Source of the DNA: Kiritimatiellia bacterium
GTDB taxonomy: Bacteria; Verrucomicrobiota; Kiritimatiellia; RFP12; JAAYLN01
Assembly: GCA_017509565.1 (NCBI GenBank)
Contig: JAFWPM010000134.1
Location: 1 to 34,129 of the forward strand
DNA: 34,129 bases
Direction: 5' to 3'
Shown here: piece by piece, positions 8,166-17,977 of the stretch
How the letters are laid out: every line of letters starts with the position of its first letter
How positions within the stretch are numbered: position 1 is the first letter of the stretch
The notes under the pieces: model-generated
Told to the model about the DNA's origin: nothing
The model's database searches: none
Seen by the model: only the letters and a program-made list of their open reading frames with translations
Position numbers and translations under genes: made by a program

Positions 8166-8975
8166 TCAGGCGCGCTGCGCGGAATACTCGCCCAGAAGCC
8201 GCTGGGCGCAGTTGGTCGTCACGGTGTCGGCGCCGCGGCGGAACGCCTCAAGGGCGTCCGCGAGGTTGTCGATCGTCCAGACGTGGAAGCTCTTGCCGGC
8301 CGCGTGCACCGCGGCGATCTTGTCGGCCGTGGTGTAGTCGTCAAGGTACTGGCAGTCGACGCCATCCGCGCCGGTGTCGCGGAGAGTTTCGAGGATGTCG
8401 TCAATGGTGACAAGCGGCTTGGTGGTGTCGTTCCAGGAGCCTACGCCCCATTCGTGGCGGTAGGCCGTCAGCCAATAGACCTTGTATTCCGGGAGCTGCT
8501 CCTTGAGCGCCTTGCAGATGTTTTCGCGGAAGGATATGAAGAGCAGGTTTTCAGGGGTGGCCGCCGTCTGGCGCGCCAGTATCTCCCTGATGCGCGGCAC
8601 GATTTCCGTACTGGGGTTCTTCACCTCAAGGTAGATTTTGCGCCCGTCGCGCGCCAGGGGCAGGACATCTTCAAGGAGCGACGGCTTGGTTCCGGCGAAT
8701 TTGGAGCCCTTCCACTTGCCCCAGTTGCCGACATCGAGATTTTTGATCTCGTCCCACGATGCCTCCCAGCAGGCCTTTTCGCAGACGCCGTCGGTGGTGC
8801 GCTTAAGATTGCGGTCATGGAACATGAAGACCTTGCCGTCGGAGGAGAGGTAGCAGTCGCATTCGAAGCCGAAGCCGCGCTCGACGGCGGTCCTGTATGC
8901 GAGGATGGTGTTTTCCGGGACGTCTTCTGATTCGCCCCTGTGGGCGATGAGCGTTGTGTATGATGGTGTGGCCAT
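8166..8975 (-). CDS. Glycerophosphodiester phosphodiesterase
   Basis: 269 residues of the GDPD/PI-PLC-like TIM barrel. The signature is complete: AHRGESED (His12, Arg13), PENT (Glu21), FECDCYLSSDG (Glu38, Asp40), and FHD (His53, Asp54); KIYLEVKNP and HVWTIDN later in the barrel also fit. It hydrolyses glycerophosphodiesters to glycerol-3-phosphate and an alcohol using a divalent metal. No signal peptide, so probably cytoplasmic. The ATG at 8975 has no purine-rich site; the upstream bases are a pyrimidine-rich repeat (on the gene strand). It follows the duplicated glycosidase gene by 55 bases and might be cotranscribed with it. Confidence 0.92.
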   Translation of the reverse strand: MATPSYTTLIAHRGESEDVPENTILAYRTAVERGFGFECDCYLSSDGKVFMFHDRNLKRTTDGVCEKACWEASWDEIKNLDVGNWGKWKGSKFAGTKPSLLEDVLPLARDGRKIYLEVKNPSTEIVPRIREILARQTAATPENLLFISFRENICKALKEQLPEYKVYWLTAYRHEWGVGSWNDTTKPLVTIDDILETLRDTGADGVDCQYLDDYTTADKIAAVHAAGKSFHVWTIDNLADALEAFRRGADTVTTNCAQRLLGEYSAQRA

Positions 8976-8980
8976 GGGGA

Positions 8981-9027
8981 GGGTTGAAAAGTTGAATGGT
9001 TGAAGGGTTGAAAAGTTGATGGTTGAA
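8981..9027. repeat. Tandem 24/23-base repeat (GGTTGAA type)
   Basis: Two near-identical units (8981-9004 and 9005-9027) begin GGGTTGAAAAGTTGA and are themselves built of GTTGAA words. The array fills the whole gap between the glycosidase stop codon and the phosphodiesterase ATG. Confidence 0.85.
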
Positions 9028-9030
9028 GGG

Positions 9031-12000
9031 TTAGGGGGCTATGGCTATTTCGTAGAAGAGGGTCGCGGCGGCGGGGTCGTAGTCGGTGCGGGCGGTGAAG
9101 CGCAGGGTCATGTGCGCGGCGTCACACCGCGCACCGCCGCTGGCGGGCTCAACCGAAAATGGCACTTCGGCGATGCGGTGGCCGGTTGAGGAAAGGCGGT
9201 AGACCCGCAAGTTGGGCGGCTGCGCCGCTTCCTCTTGCGGCTGCGCCGCCAGCCGCAGCGCCACTTCGGCCGTGCCGCGGCGCATCAGGGCAGGGGTTTT
9301 GCCGAAGTCAAGCCAGACGAGACAGGAGGCATCGTCAAAGAGCGCATCGGTGTTGCGGCTGTCGGTGACATGCGAGACGAGGATGCGCGAAGAGGTGGCG
9401 ATGGGCCTGCCGTCGATGGACGACGCCCAAACCGCGGCGGGGGCGTCGGCGACGGCGACAGACAGGGGCCCCGCCTCGATGGCGCCATCCAGCGCGAAGC
9501 CGCCGGCGGTGCATGGGGTGGCAACCGTAAATGCGCCACGCACCGGATCCGGCGCGGCAAAGTTGGCCGCGCCATCAGTAGGCGCGGGCTGTTGGGCGGT
9601 GGCGGTGGCGGCCGCGCCCAGCCTAAACCCAATGCGCCTCTCCCAGCCCGAGGCGGCGTTGCCCGGTGCGGAAAGGCGCTTAGCGGCGTCATGTCCGGCA
9701 CATAGCGCGGCCTCGTCGATTTCAATGGCGCCGTCGGCTTCCGCCGGCAGCGATGGCAGGTCCCCGCGCAGGAAGAGGCAGAGCATGGCCCGCTCGCTGG
9801 CGCACTGCGTGGGGTCGGCCGCAAGGTCGAAATAGCGCATCCTTACGCTTCCGGGATTTTCGGCGTTGGGCCTGTCATGGCTCCATGCAAAGCGCCACAT
9901 CCCGCTCCAGCCCTGGCGGGCGGCGAGCGCTCCCATCACAAGGCCCGACGCCTGCCGGAACTTCCCTGGCGCGGCCCAGTTCCACTCAGTCACGCAGAAC
10001 GGCTTGCCGAAAAGCCGGCGCCACGCAAAGCCGGGAACCGCATTGCCGTCCTGCAGCGGGTTGGCGCCGGGATGCGACGCAGGCAGCGACCACTGCTTGC
10101 CCAAGAAGAACGGGTGATCCACGTAGCCATGGTCATCGACATAGTCGAAGTCTTTGCGCGCAAGGCCATACGACATGGGGAAATACCACGACGAGAGGTT
10201 GGAAAGCGGGGCGCGGCAGCCCAGCTCCTCTCGCACAAAGGTGCCCAACCTGTGGTAGAAGGCCAATTCCATGTCGGCGAGAAAGAGCGCAAAGGCGTTG
10301 GAGAGCGACTTTTCATCCCCCTTGGAATCATAGAGGTCGGCCGGCAGCGCGGAGAGGTCGCATGGCTCCCTGCCATGCTCCAGGCACCACTTTTCCCAGG
10401 CCTCCCGGACGCCCGGGATGGAGAGCAGGGCGTCGCGCCCATAGTTCCCAAGGTTGCCTTCGTTGATAAGGGCAAGCGTCGCGAGCGCCGGCTCCTCGGC
10501 AAGGCTGCGGCCGGTGTAGGGGTTCACATGGAGCATGAACTGCCGCGACCAGGCCACGAGGTTGGAGTATGCGCCTTCGTGGAATATCGCCGCCGTCTTG
10601 AAGTCCTCCTTCGCCATGGTCCCGTCGCGGTCTATGCCGATGGAGCGCCACGATATCGGGGCGCGGGAGACATACAGGTCGGTGGTGATGTAGAGTCCAT
10701 GGCGAATGCATGCGGCCACCAGCGCGTCGAAACGGTCCTGCGCGCCGGGGTCGATGGCGAGCGCCGACGGGTCGCCCTTGGCGAGCAGCGGGCGCTCGTG
10801 GTGGTGGATTCGAACGGAGTTGAAGCCCATGCGGGCGAGGTTGGCCGCAAGGCGGTCCGAAGCTTCGACCGACGGCGTATTGGCACCATGGACGAAATTG
10901 ACGCCGCAAAAGCGGACTTCCTCGCCGGGGCGGCCTTCGAACTCGAAGTGGCCGCCGACGGCGACTACGCGACCGAACTTGCCGGCAGGTTCGTGGTGCG
11001 GGAGCGTGGACGAGAGGTCTAGCGCAGAGCCAGGCTCGATCCAGTCCTCCCCCGGCTCGGCCGGCACGTATGGTATCCAGTCCGGGCCGGCCTTGGCAAT
11101 CACCTGTTCGCCTTCGTCAAGGACCAGCCTCGATCCCGGCAGGCGGAAAATTGCATTGAGCGCGTATGTCCTGCCGGCCTCCACTTTGCCCTGGACCAAG
11201 AAGAGCCGGAGCGTTGCCACGGCGCTGCCCCAGCTGCGGTTGTCCTGCACGAGGATATTGGCGGAATCCGGGAGCTCGATCGCAAGCCACGCCTTGCCAT
11301 CCGGGCCAATGGCCTCGACACGCGATGCCGGGCCGCGGTAGAGATGCGCCTTCTCCGGCATCGCATCGGGAATCGGTATCGCCCTGCCATCCACCAGGAA
11401 GCCGTTTTTCACGCGGCCAAGCGGGAAGCGCGCCTCCAGCATCACTTCGGACAGCTCCCCGTCGCGGTCGGGGACTATCGTCCAATTGGCGGCGACGCCG
11501 CCGTCGCCGGTGTCGGCGAACGAGGCGCGGCCATCGAAGCGAAGGGCCCCGGCGGCGACGTTGTCACTGGCATTGTTGGCCAAATCGATGGCAAACACGC
11601 GCTCGCCATCCACGCGCGCCCCGCCAAACGCCCCGCGGAACTTCCAGGCCGACGTGTAGGCGCCAAGCCGGAAAAAGAGATCCGCCGGCGCGGAGATTGA
11701 CATGGCCGCCCCCCAGACGGGCCTGGCGGAAGCGGCTGGCGCCACGGCGGGGGATGGCGCAGGCTCGGCCGGGGCCCTTTCGATTTCGTAGAGGAAAGTC
11801 GCGGCGGCGGGGTCGTAGTCGGTGCGCGCGGTGAAGCGCAGGGTTACACCTCCGCTGGCTGGCTCGACGGTGCATGGCACCTCGGCGATTCGGCGGCCGG
11901 AGGGTGAAAGGCGGTAGACCCGCAGGGGCGCGGCCGCGGCATTCCCGGCGGCCAGCGTAAGTGCCACCTCGGCGGCGCCGCAGCGCATCAGGTGCGGCAA

Positions 12001-14706
12001 CTTCCCCCAGTTGAGGAGGATCGTGAGATCGGAATCGGCATATTTGATGTCGCTGTTCTGCACGTCGGTGAGGTGAGTGATCAGGATGTGGCTGGATTCC
12101 GGAATTGACGCCCCGTCAAGCGAGGATGCCCATACCGTGGCGGGAACGGGTAAATTGCCGGATTGGGCCGGCGACACAGCGCTCTTGCCGGTGTTCTGCA
12201 CCGCTGGCGCCGTTCCGGCGCAGAGTTCCCAGTGCAGCGGGCCGGCGGTGTGGGCGCCGCTCTCGGCGAATCCGCCGGCCGTCCGCGGAGTGTTTATCAG
12301 GAAGGTGCCGGTGTCGGCGTCGATCGAGACAGCGCCGTCGCCCGGTTCCGTTGCGCCAAGCGCGGCCAGTTCGGCCCTGACGGTGGCCGAATCGCGGAAG
12401 AGCGGTTCGTAGGCGGTTCCCTCGGGGGAGGCCGCGCCATCCTTGTCGACGTTTATTGACAAGCGCGCGTTCCATGCGGCCCACAGCCAGCTGTCCGCCT
12501 GGCATTTCGGGGCGCCGTTCGCGGGGTTGCGCAGATCGCGCTCCGAAAAGGCAAGCGGGTATTCGGCCTTGAGGGGGGCGAGGTCGCCGCGCATGAAAAG
12601 GCAGAGCGCCGCGCGCTCGGCCGCGAGGCCGAGCGGGTCGCCGCTCATGTCGAAATATCCCATCGTCCTTGTCTCGGGCTTTTCGACGCCGGATTTGCCG
12701 TGGCTCCATGCGAAGCGCCACATGCCGCTCCAGTTCTGGAGCGCGCCGAGGACGCCAGTGGCGATTCCGCCTACGCCGCGGTAGCGGCCGGGCCCGGCGT
12801 AGTTCCACTCGGTGATTGTGAAGGGCTTGTCGGCAAGGCGGCGGAATACGACGGGCCGCGCCCCGGAGCGGCTCCCCTTGATCGGGTTGACATTCGGGCA
12901 CCGGGAAGGCAGCTGCCACGACTTGTCGAGAAAGGCCGGGTGGTCGACGTAGAAGTGGTCGTCAACATAGTCGAAGCCCGTGCGCGGCATCTGGTACTGC
13001 ACCGGATTGTACCAGCAGGAAAGCGAGGATACCGGCGCAAGGCAGTGGAGTTCGTCGCGCAGGAAGGCCGTCAGGCGCTCCGCAAGGCGCGCCTCGGCGT
13101 CGGCGAGAAAGATCGCGAAGGCCGCCGAATGGCGGTTTTCGGGCGTCGAGCCGTCGTCGGCGTACAAGTTGTCGGGAATCGTGCGCGGGATCGACGACCA
13201 GTCAAAGCCGTATTCGACTTCCTGCCGCTCGTCAAGCCACTTTTCCCAGGCCTCCTGGACTCCTGGGAGGCTGCGCAGCGGCGCGGCGCCCCAGTTCCCG
13301 AGGTTGCCCTCGTTCACAAGCGCGAGCGCGCAGAGCGCCGGCTCCTCGGCAAGGCTGCGGCCTGTGTATGGGTTGACATGTCCAAGGAAATTGCGCGACC
13401 ACTCGCAGAGGTTTGTGTAGGCCGGCTCCCAGAATGCGCAGAGCATTTTGAAGTTCTCCGTTCCGGGGAGGCAGCCGTCGCGGTCGATTCCAAGCGAACG
13501 CCAGGTCGTGAACCACGAGCGCGAGACGAAGAGGTCCGTGGTGATGTAAATGCCGTTTTTGACGCATGCGGCGACAAGGGAGTCGAAGCGGTCCATTGCC
13601 GCAGGATCTGGCACCGTATCGTCGAAGTCAGGCCCGGCGCCGTCGTTGGGGCCCTTTCCGCCGAGGATCGCCCTTTCGTGGTGGTGTATGCGCAGGGAGT
13701 TGTAGCCGATGCGGGCGAGGTTGGCGGCGAAGCGTTCGGCCGCCTCGGGCGTGGACGGCGTGTTGGCGTCTCCGCAGATGTTGACGCCGTAGAAGCGCTG
13801 GACTACGCCCGGGAGGCCTTCAAGCTCGAAGTGGTCGCCGACGGCGACGACGCGGCCGAACTTGCCGGCCGGGGCATGGTGCGGCAGGACCTTGGTGAAG
13901 TCGAGGGCGGAGCCTGGCTCGATTATCGGCTCGTTGGCGAGCGGAATCCAGTCAGGCCCGGCGGTGATTGTTACGGGTTTGCCGTCGTTCAAGGCGAGAA
14001 AACCGTCGGCAGGGGTTGAGAAGACCGCGCGCACCGCGTATTCCTTGCCGCCCTTGACGGGCCCCTCGGCGAAGAAGAGCCGGATGGTGAAGTTGTTTCC
14101 GCCCCATGCGCGGTTGTCCTGCAAAAGAATGCGCGTAGGGGCATCGAACACAATGCGGATGCGATCGGCGCCGGTGCGGTCGCGCAGAACGAGTTCGGAA
14201 ACCGCGCCGCGGAAGAAGTGCATACCCCTGCATTCGTCAGGAATGGCTATTTCGCGGCCATCGACAAGGGCCGTCGCCCCCGCGAAGACCGAAATGTCAA
14301 AGTTTCCGGCTACGCACAGCTCAAGCAGGGGGGCGTCGGCCTCCGGGACGACCAGCCACTCGCCGCGGACGCTGCCGTCGCCCGGCATTGAAAAGCGCAC
14401 GCGGCCGTTTATCCTCGGCAAGCCGGCGCGCTTGGAGGTCTGCATGGAGAACGTGCGCCAGCCGCCGGCATCCTGCTCCATGCCGCCGGACGAGCCGTGG
14501 CTGACCCACCCCTGCTCGAAAAGCATTGGGTAAAACGAGACTACGGGGAGCGCGATGCCGCCGCCGAAGACCACGGACGCCGGGACTGCCTTCACGGCCG
14601 TCCCGATTTCCGCCGCGGATACAATTGCCTTCGCCGGTTCGGCGACTGTGTTTGAAAGCGCGCCAAGAAGTGCCAGCGCGACGAATAGGTGTGCCGTTCT
14701 TTTCAT
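9031..14706 (-). CDS. Secreted tandem-duplicated glycosidase-like protein
   Basis: 1891 residues with a signal peptide (~1-22). It is two copies of the same ~940-residue unit. Each has an N-terminal beta-sandwich (QDNRAWG/QDNRSWG), a TIM-barrel-like core and a C-terminal beta domain ending RTDYDPAAAT. Copy 1 has FYGVNICGDANTP, LRIHHHE, LALVNEG (Glu466) and TEWNYAGPG (Glu633). Copy 2 has FCGVNFVHGANTP, VRIHHHE, LALINEG (Glu1416) and TEWNWAAPG (Glu1574). The two glutamates fit acid/base and nucleophile of a clan GH-A glycosidase, with NEG in place of the usual NEP. Both active sites look intact. Copies are joined by an Ala/Pro linker (~978-996). I cannot name the family or substrate. ATG 14706 has no clear ribosome-binding site; it was chosen for its signal peptide. 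Confidence 0.85.
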   Translation of the reverse strand: MKRTAHLFVALALLGALSNTVAEPAKAIVSAAEIGTAVKAVPASVVFGGGIALPVVSFYPMLFEQGWVSHGSSGGMEQDAGGWRTFSMQTSKRAGLPRINGRVRFSMPGDGSVRGEWLVVPEADAPLLELCVAGNFDISVFAGATALVDGREIAIPDECRGMHFFRGAVSELVLRDRTGADRIRIVFDAPTRILLQDNRAWGGNNFTIRLFFAEGPVKGGKEYAVRAVFSTPADGFLALNDGKPVTITAGPDWIPLANEPIIEPGSALDFTKVLPHHAPAGKFGRVVAVGDHFELEGLPGVVQRFYGVNICGDANTPSTPEAAERFAANLARIGYNSLRIHHHERAILGGKGPNDGAGPDFDDTVPDPAAMDRFDSLVAACVKNGIYITTDLFVSRSWFTTWRSLGIDRDGCLPGTENFKMLCAFWEPAYTNLCEWSRNFLGHVNPYTGRSLAEEPALCALALVNEGNLGNWGAAPLRSLPGVQEAWEKWLDERQEVEYGFDWSSIPRTIPDNLYADDGSTPENRHSAAFAIFLADAEARLAERLTAFLRDELHCLAPVSSLSCWYNPVQYQMPRTGFDYVDDHFYVDHPAFLDKSWQLPSRCPNVNPIKGSRSGARPVVFRRLADKPFTITEWNYAGPGRYRGVGGIATGVLGALQNWSGMWRFAWSHGKSGVEKPETRTMGYFDMSGDPLGLAAERAALCLFMRGDLAPLKAEYPLAFSERDLRNPANGAPKCQADSWLWAAWNARLSINVDKDGAASPEGTAYEPLFRDSATVRAELAALGATEPGDGAVSIDADTGTFLINTPRTAGGFAESGAHTAGPLHWELCAGTAPAVQNTGKSAVSPAQSGNLPVPATVWASSLDGASIPESSHILITHLTDVQNSDIKYADSDLTILLNWGKLPHLMRCGAAEVALTLAAGNAAAAPLRVYRLSPSGRRIAEVPCTVEPASGGVTLRFTARTDYDPAAATFLYEIERAPAEPAPSPAVAPAASARPVWGAAMSISAPADLFFRLGAYTSAWKFRGAFGGARVDGERVFAIDLANNASDNVAAGALRFDGRASFADTGDGGVAANWTIVPDRDGELSEVMLEARFPLGRVKNGFLVDGRAIPIPDAMPEKAHLYRGPASRVEAIGPDGKAWLAIELPDSANILVQDNRSWGSAVATLRLFLVQGKVEAGRTYALNAIFRLPGSRLVLDEGEQVIAKAGPDWIPYVPAEPGEDWIEPGSALDLSSTLPHHEPAGKFGRVVAVGGHFEFEGRPGEEVRFCGVNFVHGANTPSVEASDRLAANLARMGFNSVRIHHHERPLLAKGDPSALAIDPGAQDRFDALVAACIRHGLYITTDLYVSRAPISWRSIGIDRDGTMAKEDFKTAAIFHEGAYSNLVAWSRQFMLHVNPYTGRSLAEEPALATLALINEGNLGNYGRDALLSIPGVREAWEKWCLEHGREPCDLSALPADLYDSKGDEKSLSNAFALFLADMELAFYHRLGTFVREELGCRAPLSNLSSWYFPMSYGLARKDFDYVDDHGYVDHPFFLGKQWSLPASHPGANPLQDGNAVPGFAWRRLFGKPFCVTEWNWAAPGKFRQASGLVMGALAARQGWSGMWRFAWSHDRPNAENPGSVRMRYFDLAADPTQCASERAMLCLFLRGDLPSLPAEADGAIEIDEAALCAGHDAAKRLSAPGNAASGWERRIGFRLGAAATATAQQPAPTDGAANFAAPDPVRGAFTVATPCTAGGFALDGAIEAGPLSVAVADAPAAVWASSIDGRPIATSSRILVSHVTDSRNTDALFDDASCLVWLDFGKTPALMRRGTAEVALRLAAQPQEEAAQPPNLRVYRLSSTGHRIAEVPFSVEPASGGARCDAAHMTLRFTARTDYDPAAATLFYEIAIAP

Positions 14707-14772
14707 GTCAATGGGGTTTGGTTAAAAGCGCGTAAAAATGTGGCCGGCGGGCGTTCGTTCCCGCCGACCATC

Positions 14773-14781
14773 ATTATACCA
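14773..14781 (-). promoter_or_regulatory. Extended -10 promoter of duplicated glycosidase gene
   Basis: Minus strand TGGTATAAT (14781-14773), an extended -10 with a perfect TATAAT. No -35 match at 17 bases; TTGAAA lies too close (spacer 11). The predicted leader is about 60 bases. Confidence 0.6.
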
Positions 14782-14803
14782 CAAACTGGTTTCAAGAGGC
14801 GCG

Positions 14804-17800
14804 CTAGCGCACAACCAGCATGAACGGATGCGTCTTGCGGAATTCGATCCTCACCGTGGCGGGCGAGATTCCGGCCTCGTAGGTGTAGGTGGAAGACTCG
14901 ACTGGGGTGGCGTCGCCCCATGTGCCGTCCGCCTGGAGCGCCGCCACGCGCACGAAGTTGGCGCCGGCCGCGCCGGAGAAGACATGCGACCCGAAGACCT
15001 GATAGGCGGTGGCGGTGTCTTCGGCAAGTTCGCCGCTGAATTCGTTCGCGACGACAAGGACGTTCGTCGTCGCGAGCGCGCCGAAGTAGCGGGCGCTGTC
15101 AACATTGCGGTTCCACGCCAGTTCATCCTCGGAGAGCATGCGGTCGTAGAGGCGGACGGACTTGATAGTGCCATAGAGCGGATCTCCTCCGCCGCCGCCC
15201 GTTAACGCTCCGACGCCCCAGCGGGTGGCCGGCGCAGACGCGTCTTTCGATCCAACCGACCAGTCCATGCAAGCCTGGTGCGCCATGGTGTTTTCCGTCG
15301 TCGGATAGGCCGTTCCCTCGACGAGCGCCGCGCGGTTGCCGTTGCGGATGGCCGTGAGATAGGTAGGATGCCCGTCCAACCCGACGAAAACGGATCCGCG
15401 CAAATTCCATGCCGCTCCAGTCATATCTGAAGTGTGGTGCTGAACAGTGCCCATACCGTCGCCCTTGAGCCAGATGCTGCCATAGGAGATGTGGTCTATC
15501 GGCGAGACATAAGTTCCATTGTGGGAGCCGTCCTTGTTTACGGCGAAATCCACATCGCCAAGCGTCTGCATCGTGTAGGCGTGTCCTAGCGAGAACGTGG
15601 CTGCGGCCCCAGTCGCGAATACGGCGTTGCTCGCGAAGAAGTAGCCGTCATCCACCCAGTGGCTTTCGCCCGATGGATTGCCGGCGAGCGTCGCGTCGCG
15701 GCCATTGCCGGAGAGATCGCTCCAGACGGTGGCGGAGGAATCGTGGGCCGTGCCGGCGTTGAGCAGGCCGTCGAGATGCAGCTGCATGCCGCCCGCCGCG
15801 TAGTCGGCGAGCGCGTAGTCGGCGGCGGTGCGGATGCCGGCGACGGGCTTCCAGAGCCATGTCAGGCGCACGGACGGGAGGGCCGCGCTTGTCGCGGCCG
15901 CAGTGTGTTCGGCGACGTTCCCGTCGTCGCACATGACAGAAGACTGCGCGCCCCAGGCGGAGGAGGCGGCGTCCCAAGTCTGGAGCTGGTAGCCGGCGCA
16001 CTGCCACTCGATGCCGCGCGCGGTCTGCGTGCCGGCGCCGGCGGAGAAGGTCCAGCCGTCGGGGAAGTAGATGCCGGAGCTTTCGCGGCCCTCAAGGCCG
16101 TCGATCGCGCTCTGCACCACGACGCATCCGGTCTCGGGGATCTTGCCGAAGAAGCGCGCCTCGTCCACCGCGCGGTTGTGCGCGAGCTCCGCTTCCGTGA
16201 GAAGCCTGTTGTAGAGGCGTACGGACTTCACGGTCCCCTTCGTCGTGTTGGCGGGAGCCGTCGTCCTGCCGCCGACGAGCCATGTCGTCGGATCGGCGAC
16301 GAGGTTCTTGGATCCGACAAGCCAGGCGTTCGTGACATAGTTCTGGCTTGCGGCAATCCCACCATTGGCGACGTCGTATTCGGTTTCGGGATAGGTCGTT
16401 CCCGTGATGAGAGCCGTCTTGGCATTGTCGCGAAGGGCGGCAAGATAGGTGACCGTGGCCAACTGGTAGAACCCGGGCATGGCATTCCAGGGACTTCCGG
16501 TCGTGGCATCGCTGCGGTGGCAGAGGATCGCATTCGCCGCCTTGTAGTAGATTCCGCCTGCGCCGGTCGGGCCGGTGGACGGGACCAGGATGTCCTTTTC
16601 CGCGGTGTCGCCCCACCAATCGGAGCGCTTGCCGTCCATCAGAACTTCGAAGGTGTGCTGCGTCCCGAAGGCGAACTTTTCCGCAGTCGAAAACACGGCG
16701 TTGAAATTGAAGTAGAAGCCCTTGTCCGTCCAGTGGCTCGTTCCGTCGGCGTTGCCGGCGAGGAAGGCGTCGCGGCCGTTGCCGGAGAGGTCCTTCCAGA
16801 CGGCGGCGGAAGCGTCGTGGACGCCGACGCCGGCGTTGTCGATGCCGTCGAGCCGGAGCGCAAGGTCATCCGTCACGTATCCGGCGTCAAGCGAGCCGGT
16901 GGCCGCTTCCCACTGCCAGGTGATTTTCACCTTGTCGGAGGAAGAGACGGAGACGGCGAAGACGCCGTCGCGGATTTCCGCCGCGCCCCAGTCGCCGGTC
17001 GCGGAATTCCACTGCGCGACGGTGCAGCCTGTGCAGGCGTAGGTCACGCCATCAATGACGGCGGTCGGGCTGGCGCGGAAGGTATGGCCGTCCTCGTCCA
17101 CCGCGTAGGCGCCGGCGGTTTCGACGCCTTCGGCGCCGGAAACGGACGTGGCGACCACGGCGTTCGTCACCGGGATGCCCGTGAAGAAGCGGATTTCGTC
17201 GAGCGCGCGATTCTGCGCGAGTTCGTCGTTCGAGAGAACGCGGTCGTAGAGGCGAATTGCCTTGATTTCCCCCTTGATGTATCGGGCGTTGAAGCCATCA
17301 GTCCCGGCTGTGTTGCTTGCGGCGCTGCCAAGGTGGAACGTAATGTCCCCGATGTCGCCCTGCGAACCAGTCACGGTGGCAGACGCCGGACGCGAGACGG
17401 AGGAGAAAATGTATTTGTCGTTGCCGTTGCGGATGGCGTTGAGGTAGCGCTGGTCCCAGTTCGCCGCCGCGAAATTGGCGTTGCCGCCATCGACGTTCTT
17501 GAAAGTGAAATTGTTGGCGCTCTTGCTGAAATAGAGGTTGCAGGCGTCCTTCTTGGCGGAGGTCTCGCCGCCGATGAACATCGGCCACGAGACGGACGAG
17601 GCCGTGCCCTTCAGCGTATCGAGCGTCATGGCCGAAACGACCTGGATCGTCACCGTGTTGGTGAGCGAGACCGTTGTCGAGAGTGTTGCGTAGGAAGCGC
17701 CGCCGAAGGTGTAGCCGCTGACAGTCCACACGCTGCCGTCGGCCGTCGAGTTGAACGTGGCGACTCCGCCCGCCGAGCCGAGGTTGACCCATGTCCCCGC

Positions 17801-17977
17801 GCCGGGATTGTGCGCGACGTCCGCGCCGGCGTTGCGGATGCCGTCGAAGTTCAGGACGAGGCCGTCCTGGACGTAGTCCGACGGCTCCCACGAGCGCAGT
17901 CCGGCGGAGGCGGAGAGGGCCGCCGCAATGGCCGTTGCGGCCGTCAGCAGTCTTGTCATGGCATGGGTGCTATTCAT
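14804..17977 (-). CDS. Secreted triple LamG-like protein
   Basis: 1057 residues. A signal peptide (~1-26, MTRLLTAATAIAAALSASAG) is followed by three modules of ~330 residues. Each begins with a short Y-V-x-D/G-G/D-L-x-L-x-x-D-G motif (LVLNFDGIRNAG, LALRLDGIDNAG, LQLHLDG-like MQLHLDGLLNAG), continues with SGNGRDA (modules 2 and 3), and closes with IRLYDRVLSNDELAQNR or its relatives, then a small beta domain. These are concanavalin-like folds that bind sugars or surfaces. No catalytic residues recognised. AAGGAG lies eight bases before ATG 17977, which fixes the start. It ends FMLVVR, resembling the VLVFR end of the other LamG protein. A weak TAGAAT box lies at 18013-18018. Confidence 0.85.
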   Translation of the reverse strand: MNSTHAMTRLLTAATAIAAALSASAGLRSWEPSDYVQDGLVLNFDGIRNAGADVAHNPGAGTWVNLGSAGGVATFNSTADGSVWTVSGYTFGGASYATLSTTVSLTNTVTIQVVSAMTLDTLKGTASSVSWPMFIGGETSAKKDACNLYFSKSANNFTFKNVDGGNANFAAANWDQRYLNAIRNGNDKYIFSSVSRPASATVTGSQGDIGDITFHLGSAASNTAGTDGFNARYIKGEIKAIRLYDRVLSNDELAQNRALDEIRFFTGIPVTNAVVATSVSGAEGVETAGAYAVDEDGHTFRASPTAVIDGVTYACTGCTVAQWNSATGDWGAAEIRDGVFAVSVSSSDKVKITWQWEAATGSLDAGYVTDDLALRLDGIDNAGVGVHDASAAVWKDLSGNGRDAFLAGNADGTSHWTDKGFYFNFNAVFSTAEKFAFGTQHTFEVLMDGKRSDWWGDTAEKDILVPSTGPTGAGGIYYKAANAILCHRSDATTGSPWNAMPGFYQLATVTYLAALRDNAKTALITGTTYPETEYDVANGGIAASQNYVTNAWLVGSKNLVADPTTWLVGGRTTAPANTTKGTVKSVRLYNRLLTEAELAHNRAVDEARFFGKIPETGCVVVQSAIDGLEGRESSGIYFPDGWTFSAGAGTQTARGIEWQCAGYQLQTWDAASSAWGAQSSVMCDDGNVAEHTAAATSAALPSVRLTWLWKPVAGIRTAADYALADYAAGGMQLHLDGLLNAGTAHDSSATVWSDLSGNGRDATLAGNPSGESHWVDDGYFFASNAVFATGAAATFSLGHAYTMQTLGDVDFAVNKDGSHNGTYVSPIDHISYGSIWLKGDGMGTVQHHTSDMTGAAWNLRGSVFVGLDGHPTYLTAIRNGNRAALVEGTAYPTTENTMAHQACMDWSVGSKDASAPATRWGVGALTGGGGGDPLYGTIKSVRLYDRMLSEDELAWNRNVDSARYFGALATTNVLVVANEFSGELAEDTATAYQVFGSHVFSGAAGANFVRVAALQADGTWGDATPVESSTYTYEAGISPATVRIEFRKTHPFMLVVR

